DNA of 64,000 nt from Streptomyces sp. NBC_01224 (GTDB taxonomy: Bacteria; Actinomycetota; Actinomycetes; Streptomycetales; Streptomycetaceae), in NCBI RefSeq assembly GCF_036002945.1, contig NZ_CP108529.1, positions 2,294,001-2,358,000 on the forward strand. The letters run 5' to 3'. Below, piece by piece: positions 1-7,631 of the stretch. The first letter of the stretch is position 1, and each line of letters begins with the position of its first letter. The notes below the pieces were generated by a model. It worked only from the letters and a program-made list of their open reading frames with translations, was not told where the DNA came from and searched no databases. A program made the translations under genes and the position numbers.

Positions 1-150
1 TCCGGCGCGACGCCTGGGTGGTCGGGCCTTCGATGGGTGCCGCGTAGTCCCGTAGCCGCGTTCCGTAGAGGAGCTGGAAGTGCTCGGGATGGGCGATGGC
101 CCAGCGACGGTAGCCGACCGACCCTCGGCGCTCCCCCGCCGCATCGACGC
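1..150 (-). pseudogene. TetR-family regulator, C-terminal remnant (runs off left edge)
   Basis: Read on the minus strand, the first ~120 bases translate into YRRWAIAHPEHFQLLYGT followed by RLRDYAAPIEGPTT, the hallmark of the C-terminal WHG-type ligand domain of TetR/AcrR repressors. The coding similarity stops between about 120 and 165, where it meets, in the opposite direction, the truncated gene that follows. No start or helix-turn-helix is present, so the remnant is broken at this side; the rest of its C-terminus continues off the left edge. Inferred to be a rearrangement scar. The family call is firm from the motif, the breakpoint is approximate. Confidence 0.6.
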
Positions 151-816
151 CGCAGCGCGCCACCGCACCTCACCATCACCGCGCAACAGGAAGAAGTCGG
201 CTTCCTCGTCCTCCAAGAACAAGACCGCAGCGAACACAATCCCACCGATAAGGAACTCTCCGACGCCAAGAAGCACACATGGATGCGCATCCCTCGCTTC
301 GACTACACCCCCTCGAACCGGCTCCGCTTCATCCTCCGTGGCGACTCCCCGCACCGCGCCACGGAATGGACCGACCTCCCTGGCCGGCCCCTGGAGGACC
401 AACTCGCCGAGATCGTGCAGGAGGTCGACCTCCGCGGAGAGGCAGCCGAACGCCAGCGTCTGGCCGATCTGGAGAGAGCACAGCAGCAACGCGTGCGGTG
501 GGAGGCTGCTGAGCGGCAGGCCAAGACCGAATACGCAGAGGCGTATCGCGTCCAGCACCTCGAAGCACCACATGCGGCGTGGCGGCGCGCAGCGGACCTG
601 GTCGAGTACATCAGCGCGCTCCGACTCCACGCAGAGAATCTGCCGACGGGACCGGCCAGGGATGAGGCCGAGACCTGGATCGCCTGGGCCGAGAGCCACG
701 TGCAACGCCTCAATCCGCTCAACGGTTCACCGTTGCTACCGGAAATCCCCGAGCCCCGCGACGAGGAACTCAAGCCCTTCATGCACGGCTGGAGCCCCTA
801 CGGGCCCGGCTACTGA
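151..816 (+). CDS. Conserved hypothetical protein, 5' truncated
   Basis: About 220 codons with strong GC third-position bias end at a TGA at 816. Good coding signal begins near 160 (HLTITAQQEEVGF) with no convincing start or ribosome site upstream, because the preceding bases belong to an opposite-strand TetR remnant. The protein has a basic, aromatic N-part (WMRIPRFDYTPSNRLRF), then a long charged helical stretch rich in Glu, Arg and Gln, possibly coiled coil (residues ~60-140). Similar unnamed proteins are common in Streptomyces accessory DNA. I do not recognise a function. Probably the 3' end of a gene broken by rearrangement, possibly not expressed. Confidence 0.5.
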   Translation, partial: RSAPPHLTITAQQEEVGFLVLQEQDRSEHNPTDKELSDAKKHTWMRIPRFDYTPSNRLRFILRGDSPHRATEWTDLPGRPLEDQLAEIVQEVDLRGEAAERQRLADLERAQQQRVRWEAAERQAKTEYAEAYRVQHLEAPHAAWRRAADLVEYISALRLHAENLPTGPARDEAETWIAWAESHVQRLNPLNGSPLLPEIPEPRDEELKPFMHGWSPYGPGY

Positions 817-980
817 ACGCCCCGCTCCGCCAGACTCCCAGCCCGCCAAACCGCACCGGCCAGCACGCCCACCACCGCAATCAGCGACGGCAAAACCAGG
901 CAGATCTTCGCCAAGAGACGGTAAAGCCCGGCCTCCGGAAGCAAGCCTTCCGCCTGCGCTGACCTGCCTGATCACTCGAC

Positions 981-1036
981 TGACGCTCCGTCAGAACGTG
1001 CGTCAAACGTGCGTCACGTGCGTCGAATATGCGTCA
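981..1036. repeat. Cluster of GCGTCA repeats left of the first att copy
   Basis: GCGTCA or GCGTCG occurs at 1000, 1011, 1020 and 1031 (spacing 11, 9, 11), with an inverted copy, TGACGC, at 981. Pairs of the same hexamer 11 bases apart recur at 1239/1250 and 15547/15558, each within ~170 bases of a copy of the methyltransferase 3' end. One-helical-turn spacing beside recombination sites is typical of integrase arm or excisionase sites, but that role is inference. The rest of 817-1087 holds no gene that I can see. Confidence 0.45.
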
Positions 1037-1087
1037 CGATATCGCCCGTAGCGCCCACATCGCACATAATGCACACCACCTAAAACT

Positions 1088-1151
1088 GCAGGTCAGGCGC
1101 CCTTGGCGGTGGGCTCGAGGATCGCCACGCACTCCACATGATGCGTCATCG
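1088..1151 (-). repeat. att-like copy A: 3' end of the RNA methyltransferase gene
   Basis: Minus-strand translation gives MTHHVECVAILEPTAKGA and a TGA (1093-1095), nearly the same C-terminus as the intact gene at 15,719-17,047 (MTSHVECVAILEPAAKGA). DNA similarity runs from GCAGGTCA to GTCATCG and stops abruptly at both ends. Copies B (8956) and C (15,714, within the real gene) have the same limits. The divergence of A (Thr and His replacements) suggests it came from another species. Best explained as an attachment-site half left by an integrative element that targets this gene's 3' end. Confidence 0.7.
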
Positions 1152-1328
1152 AAACCATGTCGCAAGATGCGAGACCTTGCATAGTCCCAGGTCAGCAGCG
1201 GTTTTCGCCTACCCGGAGGGGCCTTGCGGACGCTCGGAGCGTCAAATGAGCGTCATCTCCGGTCGGCGCGGCACTCCCTCGCGCCCATGCAGACAAGAGT
1301 GCTTCCTCAGGAGCGTCCCGCTCAGCTT

Positions 1329-1470
1329 TCACACCACCCGTGTTACCCGGCCGGGTATGTCTGCCAAGTCGTACAGCAGGACGCCGGCCACCGACTCCTG
1401 CACCACCGCAGTGCCGTGCCCCGTCATTGCACGGACCAGCTCGGGCTCCAGGACGCTCGTCAGTCAACTG
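1329..1470 (-). pseudogene. Unidentified gene remnant
   Basis: About 45 codons with strong GC third positions read, on the minus strand, LEPELVRAMTGHGTAVVQ then ESVAGVLLYDLADIPGRV and end in a TGA at 1329. Nothing coherent lies upstream in frame, so this is a 3' fragment. I do not recognise the family. It is one of several gene stumps that crowd the left end of the first element. Confidence 0.4.
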
Positions 1471-1541
1471 CGGATCCCGGTGCCGTTCTTGAACACGACC
1501 TCCCCGGAGTTGCTACAACCGACCTCGGGTCTGCGCGGGCA

Positions 1542-1735
1542 TCAACTCCGCCTCGATGGGCGCTGGCTGCGGTTGGCCGCCGCCCGGATGCCGAGTTCCG
1601 CCGCCCTCAGCTCCTCGATCGGAGCGAGGTCGCCGAGTCCGGGTACACACACACCACGTCGCCCCCGTTCAGCGCGGCGAGCGAGGCACCGATCACCTGG
1701 GCCGCCGGCATTCCGCCCTCGTCGCGGACCGACGG
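1542..1735 (-). pseudogene. Short-chain dehydrogenase C-terminal remnant, frameshifted
   Basis: Minus strand reads PAAQVIGASLAALNGGDVVCV and then, after a two-base shift within a TGTGTGTG run (about 1645-1652), PGLGDLAPIEELRAAELGI to a stop at 1542. The V-C-V-P-G-L motif after an 'AL..L..G' helix resembles the C-terminal end of DltE-type short-chain dehydrogenases. The Rossmann core is missing. The dinucleotide slip and the missing N-terminus both mark it as dead. Family assignment is moderate because so little remains. Confidence 0.4.
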
Positions 1736-2141
1736 TTCACACCCCCGCCGACGGAACCTCATTTCGTCGCCGCTGGCGGCGGAGCGTGCCCGCTGCGTGG
1801 GCTGTGACCACTTCTCCACTGGCGGCACAGGCGCTCGGCATGAGCCGGCCCGCATCGCGCCTGCGACGTCCGGGCGTCAACGAGCATCCTGGAGCGCAAT
1901 ACCAGCAAGCACCATGGGTCGCTGCCGGTGCCGGTGTGACACGAACTCTGGTAGGCCGGGCGACTGCGAGGCCCGGGCGTTCCACACGCCGGTGCCGGGC
2001 CGTTCGACGGGCGGTTGGCCGACAGGCGCATCCGTTCAGAGGCTCTGTGGTGCAATAACATCTGCCCGGCACCGAGCTTGGCGTCGGCCCAGCGCCCACC
2101 CGGGACGGAACCCTGAACGCCGCGAGCAGCGAGGAGTGACC
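1736..2141. other. Gene-free stretch upstream of the SpoIIE phosphatase gene
   Basis: No frame on either strand keeps a coding third-position pattern here, although long spurious open frames exist. The last ~80 bases must hold the promoter and leader of the phosphatase gene. I could not pick a convincing -10/-35 pair. Confidence 0.3.
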
Positions 2142-3458
2142 GTGACCGTATGCGGGCCTGACGGGGACGGTGGGCCGACCACTCATCTTCCCGAGAACGG
2201 GGGTGGCCGGGGCAGGGCGATGACCTTGGCGGGGACGTTGGCGGCGGCGGAGACTGCGGCGCCCGTGGAGTCGCTTGACGTGGTCGCGCGCATGCTCAAG
2301 GAGCACCTCGGGGCCGCGTCGGTGTCGTTCCTGATCACCGACTTCACCGGCGGCTCGGTCGTACGGCTGGGGGCGGCGGGCAGCGTCGAGACCGATGAGC
2401 CTGCCCGGCGCATCACGCTGCGGGGCACCCTGTACGACGACGTGATCCGCACCCAGCGGCCGAGCGTGGAGGATAGGGGCGAGGGCGCGCTGGTGCGGAT
2501 CGTCGCCCCGGTGACCAACCGCGGGGACGCCATCGGGCTCCTGGAACTGTTCTTGCCCGTGGCGCCGGACGCGCAGGTGATGAGGGAGGTCGGCGAGACC
2601 GCGCACGCCCTGGCATACATTGTCATCGCGAACCGGTCCTTCACCGACCTGTACCAGTGGGGCCGCCGTACCGTCCCGCTGAGCCTGGCTGCGGAGATCC
2701 AGCACCGGCTGCTCCCGGCGTCGCTGGCGTGTGAGGCGGCGCAGTTCGCGGTGGCCGGGGCGCTGGAGCCGGCCGACCGTGTCGGGGGTGACACCTTCGA
2801 TTACGTGATCGACCGGGACTCGGTCCAGCTCTCAGTCACCGATGCCATGGGTCACGATGTCGACGCCGCGCTGCTGGCCACTCTCCTGGTGGGCGCTCTG
2901 CGCCGGGCACGGCGGGCCGGTGCCGACCTCGCCGAACAGGGCCGCCAGGCCGACCAGGCCGTGGGTGAGCACGGCCGCCATGGCTACGTCACCGGCCAGC
3001 TCCTGCGTATCAGCCTGATCGACGGCAAGACCGAGTTCATCAACGCCGGGCACCCCTGGCCGCTGCGGATGCGGGACGGACAGGTGCGGGAGATCACTCC
3101 GAAGGTCGATATGCCGTTCGGCTTCCATGCCCCTCACAGCTACCGGGTCCAGTCGCTGGACCTGCGGCCTGGCGACCGGCTGGTGATGCTGACCGACGGC
3201 ATGGTGGAGCGCAACACCAACAGCCTCAATTTGTCGGACTTGATCGTCCGCACCCGCGCGCTGCATCCCCGTGAGGCCGCCCGCACCCTCATCGCGGCGG
3301 TCGTTGACGCCAACCACGGTCACCTGCAGGACGACGCGACCGTCATGTGCCTGGACTGGCGCGGCGTCGGTCACTCCCAGCGGGACGCCGACACCGGCGC
3401 CGACCTCGCCGACGCCTCCGCCCCGTCGCGGACGGAGCGGACCACTACTGGGCGATGA
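2142..3458 (+). CDS. GAF / PP2C-type SpoIIE serine/threonine phosphatase
   Basis: Predicted phosphatase of the SpoIIE/RsbU class, which dephosphorylates anti-sigma-factor antagonists in partner-switching stress circuits. Residues ~60-170 form a GAF-like sensor (VVARMLKEHLGAASVSFLI), then a linker, then the PP2C domain from ~190 with metal ligands in VGGDTFDYV, VTDAMGHDVDAALLA, LTDGMVE and LQDDATVMC, so the catalytic set looks complete. About 438 aa. The GTG at 2142 is chosen because GAGGAG (2131-2136) lies just upstream; an in-frame GTG at 2136 overlaps that site. The open frame extends far upstream, but that part is not coding-like. No partner antagonist or RsbW gene is adjacent, although an ATPase remnant of the RsbW type lies at ~9.4 kb. 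Confidence 0.85.
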   Translation: MTVCGPDGDGGPTTHLPENGGGRGRAMTLAGTLAAAETAAPVESLDVVARMLKEHLGAASVSFLITDFTGGSVVRLGAAGSVETDEPARRITLRGTLYDDVIRTQRPSVEDRGEGALVRIVAPVTNRGDAIGLLELFLPVAPDAQVMREVGETAHALAYIVIANRSFTDLYQWGRRTVPLSLAAEIQHRLLPASLACEAAQFAVAGALEPADRVGGDTFDYVIDRDSVQLSVTDAMGHDVDAALLATLLVGALRRARRAGADLAEQGRQADQAVGEHGRHGYVTGQLLRISLIDGKTEFINAGHPWPLRMRDGQVREITPKVDMPFGFHAPHSYRVQSLDLRPGDRLVMLTDGMVERNTNSLNLSDLIVRTRALHPREAARTLIAAVVDANHGHLQDDATVMCLDWRGVGHSQRDADTGADLADASAPSRTERTTTGR

Positions 3459-3535
3459 CTCAAAAACTGCTCCGATACCCCGCTTCGGCCGGCCCTGGGC
3501 GGGCGAAGCGGGGTGCTCTGCCCCAGGTGACCGCG

Positions 3536-3701
3536 TCACCGGGGCAGGCGCCTGCGGCGGCCCAGGCGCAGGCCGAGGAGGACGAAGTCGGCGAGCAAAA
3601 ACCATCACACCGATGACCAACAGGTAGAACAGGCCCTTCGCCACCACTCCGATGATGCCGAGCACGATGGCCACAACGACCAGCAGGAGGAAGAGAGCCA
3701 T
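3536..3701 (-). pseudogene. Small membrane protein gene, frameshifted at an A5 run
   Basis: Starts ATG at 3701 behind GAGGTG and encodes MALFLLLVVVAIVLGIIGVV then a second hydrophobic stretch ending LVIGVMVF. At the run of five A (3597-3601) the frame must shift by one to continue LADFVLLGLRLGRRR and stop at 3536. Unshifted, it runs on into non-coding sequence. Restored, it would be a ~55-residue two-helix membrane peptide with a basic tail, a type common in Streptomyces. The homopolymer makes a sequencing error possible. Its 3' half is duplicated at 8105-8178. Confidence 0.55.
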
Positions 3702-3739
3702 CCGTGTCACCTCATGGGGGGGGGAAGTTGGTGGGGCCA

Positions 3740-4090
3740 TCAGCGGCGGGCGAGGCGACGTTCGCCGCCCGCACCCGCCCGGTAGGCGAGCTCGTAGTGC
3801 GCGAAGACCGTCTTCTCGTCCTCCGCGAGCAGTTCGCCGTCCGTGCCGATCGAGGGCGCTTCCATGACCTGCTTCTTGTCGAGGCGACCTTCAGATATCC
3901 GGGACCGACCGTCGCGTCGCCCAGGGGGACGAACACCAGCCGGTGCCGGGTCGGCAGACCGACCATGACTGTCGCGAACGCGGGCTGGTCCGTGGCCGTG
4001 TCGACGTAGACCGCCTCCAGGACGCCGATCTTGTGCTGCTCGTGGTCGACCACGTCGTGGCCTCGCCATTCCCTGATGTCTTCCGCCTCG
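3740..4090 (-). pseudogene. PRC-barrel domain protein, frameshifted
   Basis: Two minus-strand frames together give one PRC-barrel protein: DIREWRGHDVVDHEQHKIG then VLEAVYVDTATDQPAFATV to VGPGYLKV in one frame, and DKKQVMEAPSIGTDGELLA to the stop near 3740 in another. The frames join near 3895. No ATG or GTG with a ribosome site precedes the conserved start; the only GTG (4053) lies inside the domain. PRC-barrel proteins in Streptomyces are often stress-induced. Considered inactive, unless two sequence errors explain it. Confidence 0.6.
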
Positions 4091-4324
4091 AACGCGGGCC
4101 CCCTCTGTCGCAGGTCAGCTGAAGACCGCTGTCTCGTCTTTTCTCTCGCTCCTCCCTCCTTACCGGGCTACGGGGCGTCACACCCTGAAGAACAGCCAAC
4201 TTGCAGGCCGAAGCGGCGGACGGCTTTCGTGCGCGGCGCGATGCCTCGGCGGCCATCCGGCCCGTCGTGGCCCAGCGCGTAGCAACGTGGGTGACGAGCG
4301 ACGCGAGCCGGTACGCGGTCGCGG

Positions 4325-5110
4325 TCAGTAGGTGGCCAGGGAGATGGCGACGTAGTGCGCGGTGAAGGCTGCCACGGTCAGAGCGTGGAACACCTCGTGG
4401 AAGCCGAACCAGCGGGGCGAGGGGTCGGGTCGCTGGAGGGCGTAGACGACCGCGCCCGCGCTGTAGAGGAGACCGCCAGCCACGATCAGGGCGAGTACGG
4501 CCGCTCCGCCGGTGTGCAGGAAGTCGGGCAGGTAGCGCACCGGTGCCCACCCCAGGGCCAGGTAGCACGGGGTGTACAGCCAGCGCGGAGCTCCGACCCA
4601 CAGGACCCGGAACGCGATGCCGGCCAATGCGCCCGCCCACACGACCCACAGCAGCACGGACCGCTGTTCCGGCGGAAGGAGGAGCACGGCCAGGGGGGTG
4701 CAGGTGCCGGCGATGATCAGGAAGATGTTGGCGTGGTCGAGACGTCGCAGAAGAGCCTCGCCGAGCGACCCCCAGGTGCCGCGGTGGTAGATGGCGCTCG
4801 TTGCGAACAGCAGCCAGGCGGTGACCGAGTACACCCCGCAGGCCAGGGCCGCCTGCGGGGTACGAGCCAGGCAGATGAGCACGATGCCTGCGATCAGTGC
4901 GGCGGGGACCATTCCGGCATGCAGCCAGCCACGCAACCTCGGCTTGATCGGTTCGGCCAGGTCGGCCGCCCGCTCCACCAGGCTGGCAACCGAGTGAGCG
5001 TTCCCCCCTGCATCGTCACCTTGTGATCCGCAGGGCAGCCCGTCTTCACGACGTTCTCCACGCACTGGGGCGACGTGAATGTATTCGGCTTCAGCAGCGT
5101 CGCGAGACAC
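4325..5110 (-). CDS. Hemolysin III / PAQR family membrane protein
   Basis: Seven-helix integral membrane protein of the HlyIII/PAQR superfamily. Conserved landmarks: KPRLRGWLHAGM at the N-side, SAIYHRGTWG after helix 2, LDHANIFLIIAGTCTPL and the C-terminal FHEVFHALTVAAFTAHY. The His residues of these motifs are the family's metal ligands. Bacterial members are linked to membrane or lipid homeostasis; haemolysis is mostly historical. The GTG at 5110 is preferred because GAGGGAGGA sits just upstream; an in-frame ATG at 5155 has no clear ribosome site. The ~60 residues before the domain are polar. The gene is intact, unlike its damaged neighbours. Confidence 0.82.
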   Translation of the reverse strand: MSRDAAEAEYIHVAPVRGERREDGLPCGSQGDDAGGNAHSVASLVERAADLAEPIKPRLRGWLHAGMVPAALIAGIVLICLARTPQAALACGVYSVTAWLLFATSAIYHRGTWGSLGEALLRRLDHANIFLIIAGTCTPLAVLLLPPEQRSVLLWVVWAGALAGIAFRVLWVGAPRWLYTPCYLALGWAPVRYLPDFLHTGGAAVLALIVAGGLLYSAGAVVYALQRPDPSPRWFGFHEVFHALTVAAFTAHYVAISLATY

Positions 5111-5387
5111 AGCTTCTCGTCCTCCCTCGGACTCCTGGGTGTCACCGGTAATCATGCGGTCATGCTAGGAGACCTCACCCGGACAGCATTCTGGGAGGTC
5201 GGTCTCGAAATCCAGGCCCACGTCGCCTGGCATGGCCGCTTCGCCGCCGTGTGAACCCCAGCCCCGTTGATCCTGCCGCCAATTGAGTCTGCCGAAGCCG
5301 AGTAGATCGGCTGGTCATGGGAACGATCAGGGCTCCCGAACGGGCATCTCCGCTCGCCTGCCCGCCAGGATCGCCGATGCTTCCTGA

Positions 5388-6102
5388 GGTCCGCCCCCAC
5401 GTATCCGCCCCCTCGCACTCCAGTTGGAACACCAGTTGGGCCTGGCTCCGCATCTCGAAGCCGGCCATCTCGATCTGGAGCGCGTCGCCAGCATCGCAGT
5501 GGTCGTAGCTGCCCACTCCAGTGGCTATGCGGCCCTCAGCCATCTCCTCGCGCTGCTGGCCGCGCTACCTGCCCCCACCAAGGCAGGAGAACGCTTCTGG
5601 TCGGACCTGTGGAGGTCTTCGGGCACCGCGTACCTGCTACCCGTCAACATCAAGGCTCCGGTGCTGCGTTCCCTGGCAGGAGAAGGAACCGGCCTGGCCC
5701 GACAAATCCTCTCGGCCGTCGATGAGATGACCCCGCCCCAACACGTCGCAGCCGGGGAGGTGATCGGTCAAGCCCTCACCGAGTCCGACCATTTTCCCGA
5801 CCTCAAGACACAGGTCATCGGAGAACTGTGGCTCCGAGATCTCGAGCTCACCGCCTGGCGCGTCCTGCACGCAGACCGCAGGTGTGCACGACAATCGCAC
5901 AGGGCATGCGGCGCCCGAGCCGACCTATGGCGCGCGGTTCCGGCCTCGTATCCCTACTCATCCAGCTGTGCTCCTGCCACTTCCGAGCAACATCCTGGTC
6001 GCCGACGAACTACGCGCCAGCGACCTGGACCATAGCGTCATGGCCGGGCCCATCGGCAAATCGAACGGTGAGGCGGCCGACCGAGCCCGGGACAACGCTT
6101 GA
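5388..6102 (+). pseudogene. Unidentified gene, probably frameshifted
   Basis: From ~5424 to ~5880 one plus frame has the GC third-position pattern of a real gene (ERFWSDLWRSSGTAYLLP, then SAVDEMTPPQHVAAGEV, DLKTQVIGELWLRDLELTA). After ~5880 that frame turns into low-quality Arg/Ser-rich sequence, while a second frame from 5884 (ILVADELRASDLDHSVMAG, stop at 6102) takes over the coding pattern. This implies a frameshift near 5880. The only start-like codons before the good region are TTGs without a ribosome site. I do not recognise the protein. Mostly helical and soluble. Confidence 0.4.
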
Positions 6103-6151
6103 AGCGACCGAGTTCAGGAAGTTCCCGGCCGAGGTCGCGCCGGCCCCGGAT

Positions 6152-6212
6152 GTGCCTCAACAGATCAGGGCCGCGCAGCCATTGCTGCGCGGCCCCTGAT
6201 CTGTTGAGGCAC
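6152..6212. terminator. Long hairpin between convergent genes
   Basis: GTGCCTCAACAGATCAGG opens a 28-base arm (6152-6179) that pairs with 6184-6212 around a CATT loop, with a single bulged G. It lies downstream of the cold-shock gene (minus) and of the broken plus-strand gene, so it can serve both as a terminator. The stem is longer than a usual terminator. Confidence 0.7.
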
Positions 6213-6332
6213 AGGTCCTGTCGACGCCCGGCACGAGAGCAGGTCCCCGTGTCCGGGTGAGCAGCACGGCCCGCACGGGCGACGGCAGTCACCGGACGCG
6301 GTGTGCACGATCCCTCGGACAGGGCTGCCAGG

Positions 6333-6536
6333 TCAGGCCGGGTTGATGTTCTCGGCCTGCGGGCCCTTCTGGCCCTGAGTGACGTCGAACGTCACGGCCT
6401 GGCCCTCCTGGAGCTCACGGAAGCCCGAGGAGTTGATCGCCGAGTAGTGGGCGAAGACATCCGGGCCGCCCCCGTCCTGGGCGATGAAGCCGAAGCCCTT
6501 CTCCGCGTTGAACCACTTCACAGTTCCCGTAGCCAT
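6333..6536 (-). CDS. Cold-shock protein (CspA family)
   Basis: A 67-residue single cold-shock domain, an RNA/ssDNA-binding OB fold acting as an RNA chaperone. RNP1 (KGFGFI) and RNP2 (DVFAHYSAI) are both visible, and the protein starts [18 protein letters not shown] as in Streptomyces CspA proteins. The upstream region to the MerR gene (6537-6777) is long enough for the structured leader typical of csp mRNAs. A second cold-shock gene lies in the next element at 14,238, so each stacked element carries one. Confidence 0.95.
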   Translation of the reverse strand: MATGTVKWFNAEKGFGFIAQDGGGPDVFAHYSAINSSGFRELQEGQAVTFDVTQGQKGPQAENINPA

Positions 6537-6777
6537 GTCTCATACCTTCCAGTCGATGAACGCCTCCCACGCCATGCGGAAGGTAGAGGTGATCGCCCTG
6601 GTCCCTGCGGCACAGCACAGCAAAACGCCCACACCAAAGGCGCGGGCAAAGGGGAACTCCGAACCACGACAGCTGACGCAGACGCTACACGCCCACACAC
6701 CGCGTCACCATAGAAAGCGATCACGCCGCACCCCGGGACGGTGCGTGTGGTGCCCGCCGATGCCGACGGGCGTCATC

Positions 6778-7116
6778 TCAAACTGCAGCTGGTGGATTGG
6801 CCGGTCCGGCGCTCCGGCGGCATTCGGCGTTGATGCGCTGGGCTTCTTCGAGCTGGTCTTCGAGGATGACGATGCGGCAGGCGGCCTCAATGGGGGTCCC
6901 GTGGTCGACGAGCTCACGCGCTCGGGCCGCGATGCGCAGTTGGTAGCGGGAGTAGCGGCGATGGCCGCCCTCCGAGCGCAGCGGGGTGATCAGGCGGGCT
7001 TCGCCGATGGCGCGGAGGAAGCCCTGGGTGGTGCCGAGCATCTCGGCGGCCCGGCCCATGGTGCAGGCGGGGTAGTCGTCGTCATCGAGACGGCCGAACG
7101 AGTCGTCTGCTGTCAC
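6778..7116 (-). CDS. MerR-type DNA-binding regulator, copy 1
   Basis: A 112-residue protein with a MerR-like winged helix (YPACTMGRAAEMLGTTQGF, then ITPLRSEGGHRRYSRYQL) and a C-terminal helix (EAACRIVILEDQLEEAQRI) that may dimerise. There is no ligand domain. The GTG at 7116 follows a GAGAGGTGCAA ribosome site. It is the same as copy 2 (10,331-10,678) except for Cys versus Tyr in the first motif and a diverged last ~15 residues. It is divergent from copy 2 and lies in the left arm of a large inverted repeat. A 33-base palindrome at 7143-7175 precedes it. Confidence 0.85.
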   Translation of the reverse strand: MTADDSFGRLDDDDYPACTMGRAAEMLGTTQGFLRAIGEARLITPLRSEGGHRRYSRYQLRIAARARELVDHGTPIEAACRIVILEDQLEEAQRINAECRRSAGPANPPAAV

Positions 7117-7142
7117 TTGCACCTCTCTGTGGAACGCGTGGA

Positions 7143-7175
7143 GGGGCCCTGGTGCCATACCGGCACCAGGGCCCC
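7143..7175. promoter_or_regulatory. 14-bp perfect palindrome upstream of MerR copy 1
   Basis: GGGGCCCTGGTGCC at 7143-7156 pairs perfectly with 7162-7175 around an ATACC loop. It ends 27 bases before the GTG start and is duplicated exactly at 10,271-10,303. It could be the regulator's own operator or an RNA hairpin in its leader; position favours one of these over a terminator. Confidence 0.55.
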
Positions 7176-7404
7176 GAAGGAACTACTACACCATCTGCCG
7201 GCCCTGGTACTGCGCCGGCCTTCTGTTTCCGCAGACCCGACCGAGATGCTGCCGGGAGTGCGCGGATCGCGGTTGCTTGACCGGAGACCACCTCACTATC
7301 GATGTCCTGCGGTACCCAGGCCCAAGACTTCCGCCCGGGCGATCCTGATGGCGCCTGGCTCCTCCGTTCTTCCCTCTTGACCAACACTTGCCAGCGGGGA
7401 CTGC

Positions 7405-7631
7405 GTACTGCTGGTACTGCTGGTACTGCGTACTGCTCAGTGGCCTGCGATAGCGCCACTCTTCGGCAGCCAGCCCCGTCGCCCGTCCTGCATCTGCTCT
7501 GGCTTGGAACCCCACTGCCGAACCTCCCGGTGCGCGCGCCCGCAGCCGACGCCTTCACCGAGGTGCTGCTCACTCAACTTCACTGCTGGGTACTGCGAAC
7601 TGCACTTGCTGAACTGCTACTGCGGTACTGC
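7405..7631. repeat. GTACTGC iteron-like clusters
   Basis: GTACTGC occurs at 7405, 7414, 7423 and 7430 (spacing 9, 9, 7) and again at 7590 and 7625, with related GAACTGC and TACTGC copies between. The right arm has the reverse complement GCAGTAC at 9845, 9858, 9880 and 10,039. Clustered heptamers upstream of a regulator look like protein-binding iterons. The binder is unknown. Confidence 0.5.

Noticed and set aside
1224..2141. N-terminal extension of the SpoIIE phosphatase frame
   Set aside because: No coding bias and no conserved sequence; the real start is near 2142, where a ribosome site occurs.
5160..5255. A 30-codon plus-strand open frame (MLGDLTRTAFWEVGLEIQAH...)
   Set aside because: Plausible composition but no ribosome site and no sign of conservation; could be a stump of the next gene.
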